Shown here: positions 5,631 through 7,267 of the stretch, in pieces | Layout: each line of letters starts with the position of its first letter | Numbering within the stretch: position 1 is the first letter of the stretch | Origin: Nitrospirota bacterium | GTDB taxonomy: Bacteria > Nitrospirota > Nitrospiria > Nitrospirales > UBA8639 | Reading direction: 5' to 3' | Assembly (NCBI GenBank): GCA_029865515.1 | Contig: JAOUGQ010000144.1 | Span: 1-7,267 of the forward strand | DNA: 7,267 nucleotides | Position numbers and translations under genes: made by a program | Notes under the pieces: generated by a model | What the model was told of the DNA's origin: nothing | The model's input: the letters and a program-made list of their open reading frames with translations, nothing else | The model's database searches: none

Positions 5631-6897
5631 ACACAAAGACAATGCTGGCGTACGTCACCGTCGAATTAAACTGATCGGTAATACCACGATCATAGCGTAG
5701 CACCTGCCCCTTCACGGGGGCCTCGTCATTGGCAAGCAACTTCAACAGCGAAAAAATGGGGGAGAAGCCCAGAATCTTCCGCTGATCTCCTTCCTTCAAA
5801 ATAAACTCGGCAAATCCCTCCGGGTCGGCTTCTTCCACTTTCTTTAACATTTCCAAATCCGTTTGCATGCAGCGATGAAAGGAAAAGTCGGTGGGCGGCT
5901 TCTGGTCGCCATACCGGATGCCGATATGGGCCAGATTGGCGCTGGCAATGACACAGACCTGTTGTCCCGTCGCCTGAATGGCTCGTTTGGCAACCGACAG
6001 AAATTGATCCACCCGTTCAAACAGGCTTTGATACTCACCACCGGTCAAGGTCGCAGGAGGGAAGGAACAGAGCACCGGCAGGATAGAGAAGGCACGTTCT
6101 TCACCCAAGGCATGTTGGAGAAAGGGCAGTTGAAACTCCAGGCTATGCTCACGAAGGTGCAATAATTCTTCCTTAAAGAAGAGATCACCGGTCTCTTTCC
6201 GGATATAGTCCACCAGGGGCCGGTTGACCGGCACCCGCCCAAACGGTGTTTCAAAATCTTTATCCGTAAACGCGATCCCGCCCTCAAGGCCGGCGTGGCA
6301 AGTTCCCAACACAATAAACACATCAGGTACCTGTCCTTCGTGGAGTTCTTTATAGCCCCAGGCATAAATAGGACCGGCTTCCTTGATGTCAAAGTTGGGA
6401 GCCACCAACCCTTTAATCGGCTTACCGGCATGTTCCGAAGGAGTTGGTTCAGGGCCTTCCTTTGATTGGTAAAAAGCATCCAGTTGGGCTCGCAACTTCA
6501 CAGGGTCGGCTTCATACTGCTTTCCCGCAAAGGCCATGGGACGCACGGTTAACTTCCGGTACGCCTCAAGAGCCTCCTGTTGAACCTGTTCGACCCGTTC
6601 CCCTTCCAGAAACAGTTTATCGTCCAGATCCGAGACCAACTTAGTCAGACGCTCAGGCATCATGAATTCGCCATATTTCTTCAAATATTCGGCCCCAACC
6701 TGTTCCAGGGAATGTTCTCCATCAAAAAATTGAAACAGATAGAAAAAATTCAGGGGCAACACCAGCTTTTCAGCAGACAGGCCGGTCGGGTCCCACAGCA
6801 CAATGTATTGCTCCTCCCCTTGCTTGAGTGGAGAGTATTGCAGGTTGCGGAGAATGGGATAATTCTTGGAATCTTTTTCTACGGTCTCGGCACTCAT
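5629..6897 (-). CDS. amrB: MEMO-family protein (AmmeMemoRadiSam protein B) with N-terminal PqqD-like domain
   Basis: This 422-residue protein has two parts. Residues about 14-103 look like a PqqD/RRE-type winged helix (LVLPLNFFYLFQFFDGEHSLEQVGAEYLKK, then a helix ending LDDKLFLEGE). Residues about 117-422 are a MEMO domain, recognised by RPMAFAGKQYEADPVKLRAQLDAF (119-142), VFIVLGTCHAGLEGG (193-207), DFETPFGRVPVN (214-225), REHSLEFQLPFLQ (249-261) and SANLAHIG (319-326). MEMO domains resemble extradiol dioxygenases but have no firmly established bacterial reaction; this family is often found with AMMECR1 and radical-SAM partners, neither of which is in this window. His201 and His324 of the metal site are kept. 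The usual APH histidine is Asn168, the DLxH aspartate is Asn321, and the CG cysteine is Leu376. Iron binding and catalysis are therefore doubtful. The start at 6897 has AGGA 8 bases upstream. The protein appears cytoplasmic. Confidence 0.92.
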   Translation of the reverse strand: MSAETVEKDSKNYPILRNLQYSPLKQGEEQYIVLWDPTGLSAEKLVLPLNFFYLFQFFDGEHSLEQVGAEYLKKYGEFMMPERLTKLVSDLDDKLFLEGERVEQVQQEALEAYRKLTVRPMAFAGKQYEADPVKLRAQLDAFYQSKEGPEPTPSEHAGKPIKGLVAPNFDIKEAGPIYAWGYKELHEGQVPDVFIVLGTCHAGLEGGIAFTDKDFETPFGRVPVNRPLVDYIRKETGDLFFKEELLHLREHSLEFQLPFLQHALGEERAFSILPVLCSFPPATLTGGEYQSLFERVDQFLSVAKRAIQATGQQVCVIASANLAHIGIRYGDQKPPTDFSFHRCMQTDLEMLKKVEEADPEGFAEFILKEGDQRKILGFSPIFSLLKLLANDEAPVKGQVLRYDRGITDQFNSTVTYASIVFV

Positions 6898-6947
6898 AAT
6901 AAAGGTCCTATCCTGGCTGTAATGGGATTTTTAGCTCAAACCAGATC

Positions 6948-6977
6948 ATTATACGGGTGCCTAGATCAGGCCCGCAA
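6948..6977 (-). promoter_or_regulatory. amrB: Sigma70-type promoter of the MEMO gene
   Basis: On the minus strand a perfect TATAAT (-10, at 6948-6953) follows TTGCGG (-35, at 6972-6977) after 18 bases. Transcription would start near 6941, giving a leader of about 43 bases that contains the AGGA ribosome-binding site. The -35 matches only at TTG; the -10 is exact. The 228-base gap to the upstream gene also supports independent transcription. Confidence 0.55.
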
Positions 6978-7125
6978 CCAATAATGACAAGGGTTTTTGA
7001 AGAATATCCTAAGCGGTAAAAATTACAGGATTAAAAGGGCTTTTGGGATGAGAGACATCCAAACGGCGAGGGAAGCATAGCAGAAATTAAACCAGTTATT
7101 TCCGAAGATTTTCTGAAAGGCGCAA

Positions 7126-7267
7126 TCAGGACTTCTGCCCCCCCATCCGTTTGGCCAATCGCTGGGCAACCCGCTTCATGGCCGTGGAACGGTCACTCGG
7201 GTCAAGTAGGACATTCAGGACATGGGGCTGCTTGGGATCTTCGGTTGCCGCTTTCAAGGCCAGCACT
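7126..7267 (-). CDS. C-terminal end of an unrecognised protein (5' part outside window)
   Basis: The minus-strand frame is open from the window edge to TGA at 7128-7126, giving 46 residues that begin VLALKAATEDPKQPHVLNVL and end with a basic helix (STAMKRVAQRLAKRMGGQKS). The other two minus-strand frames have stops here. I do not recognise the family. The visible part is hydrophilic, with one short hydrophobic strand (VLNVLLD) and a positively charged amphipathic C-terminal helix. Its start lies outside the window. It points the same way as the MEMO gene but is 228 bases upstream of it, with a separate promoter in between, so an operon is unlikely. One plus-strand frame is also open here, so the call rests on length and composition only. 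Confidence 0.6.
   Translation of the reverse strand, partial: VLALKAATEDPKQPHVLNVLLDPSDRSTAMKRVAQRLAKRMGGQKS

Noticed and set aside
6580..6984. A 134-codon plus-strand open frame
   Set aside because: It is antisense to the N-terminal part of the MEMO gene and extends through its promoter; nothing in it is recognisable.
7006..7033. Inverted repeat ATCCT...AGGAT around GTAAAAATTAC upstream of the MEMO gene
   Set aside because: The arms are short, one side has a five-base bulge, and it is AT-rich; it gives no convincing terminator or operator.

Overview
The window looks like an ordinary chromosomal stretch from a free-living bacterium of moderate GC content (about 53% by eye). My best guess is the Nitrospirota (Nitrospira-like). 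This rests on the overall gene style and on an intergenic repeat at 5504-5630 that resembles, from memory, repeats scattered through Nitrospira genomes. No 16S gene or other marker is present, so the assignment is an inference. I see no tRNA, rRNA, CRISPR array, phage gene or transposase gene.

Layout. Positions 1-3909 hold five genes, all on the minus strand and probably expressed in the order elbB, a small zinc-ribbon protein of unknown function, a DUF1015 protein, an ElaA-type acetyltransferase, and roxA. The last is a 2-oxoglutarate oxygenase expected to hydroxylate ribosomal protein uL16, and it is cut by the left window edge. Gaps between these genes are 157, 37, 91 and 31 bases, so some or all may be co-transcribed. 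A 402-base non-coding divergent region (3910-4311) separates elbB from two plus-strand genes: a 108-residue DUF898 membrane protein built from two 50-residue repeats (4312-4638), and a cytoplasmic cyclophilin-type peptidyl-prolyl isomerase (4875-5408). The gap between those two carries two related GC-rich hairpins.

The cyclophilin gene converges on a minus-strand gene at 5629-6897 that encodes a MEMO-family protein (AmmeMemoRadiSam protein B) with an N-terminal PqqD-like domain. Between them lies an imperfect inverted repeat of about 127 bp. Each of its arms ends in a T-run in the outgoing direction, so it could act as a two-way terminator, and it overlaps the MEMO stop codon. The MEMO gene has a good promoter candidate with a perfect TATAAT box. 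The right edge holds the last 46 codons of another minus-strand gene that I do not recognise.

How the genes fit together. RoxA, ElaA, ElbB and cyclophilin are housekeeping protein-modification, damage-control or folding functions, with no obvious single pathway. The most interesting points are the MEMO protein, in which three residues expected in the metal site are replaced (His to Asn, Asp to Asn, Cys to Leu), the symmetric repeat at its 3' end, the unknown zinc-ribbon/DUF1015 pair, and the two-unit DUF898 protein. I found no strong evidence for a wholly new multi-gene system.
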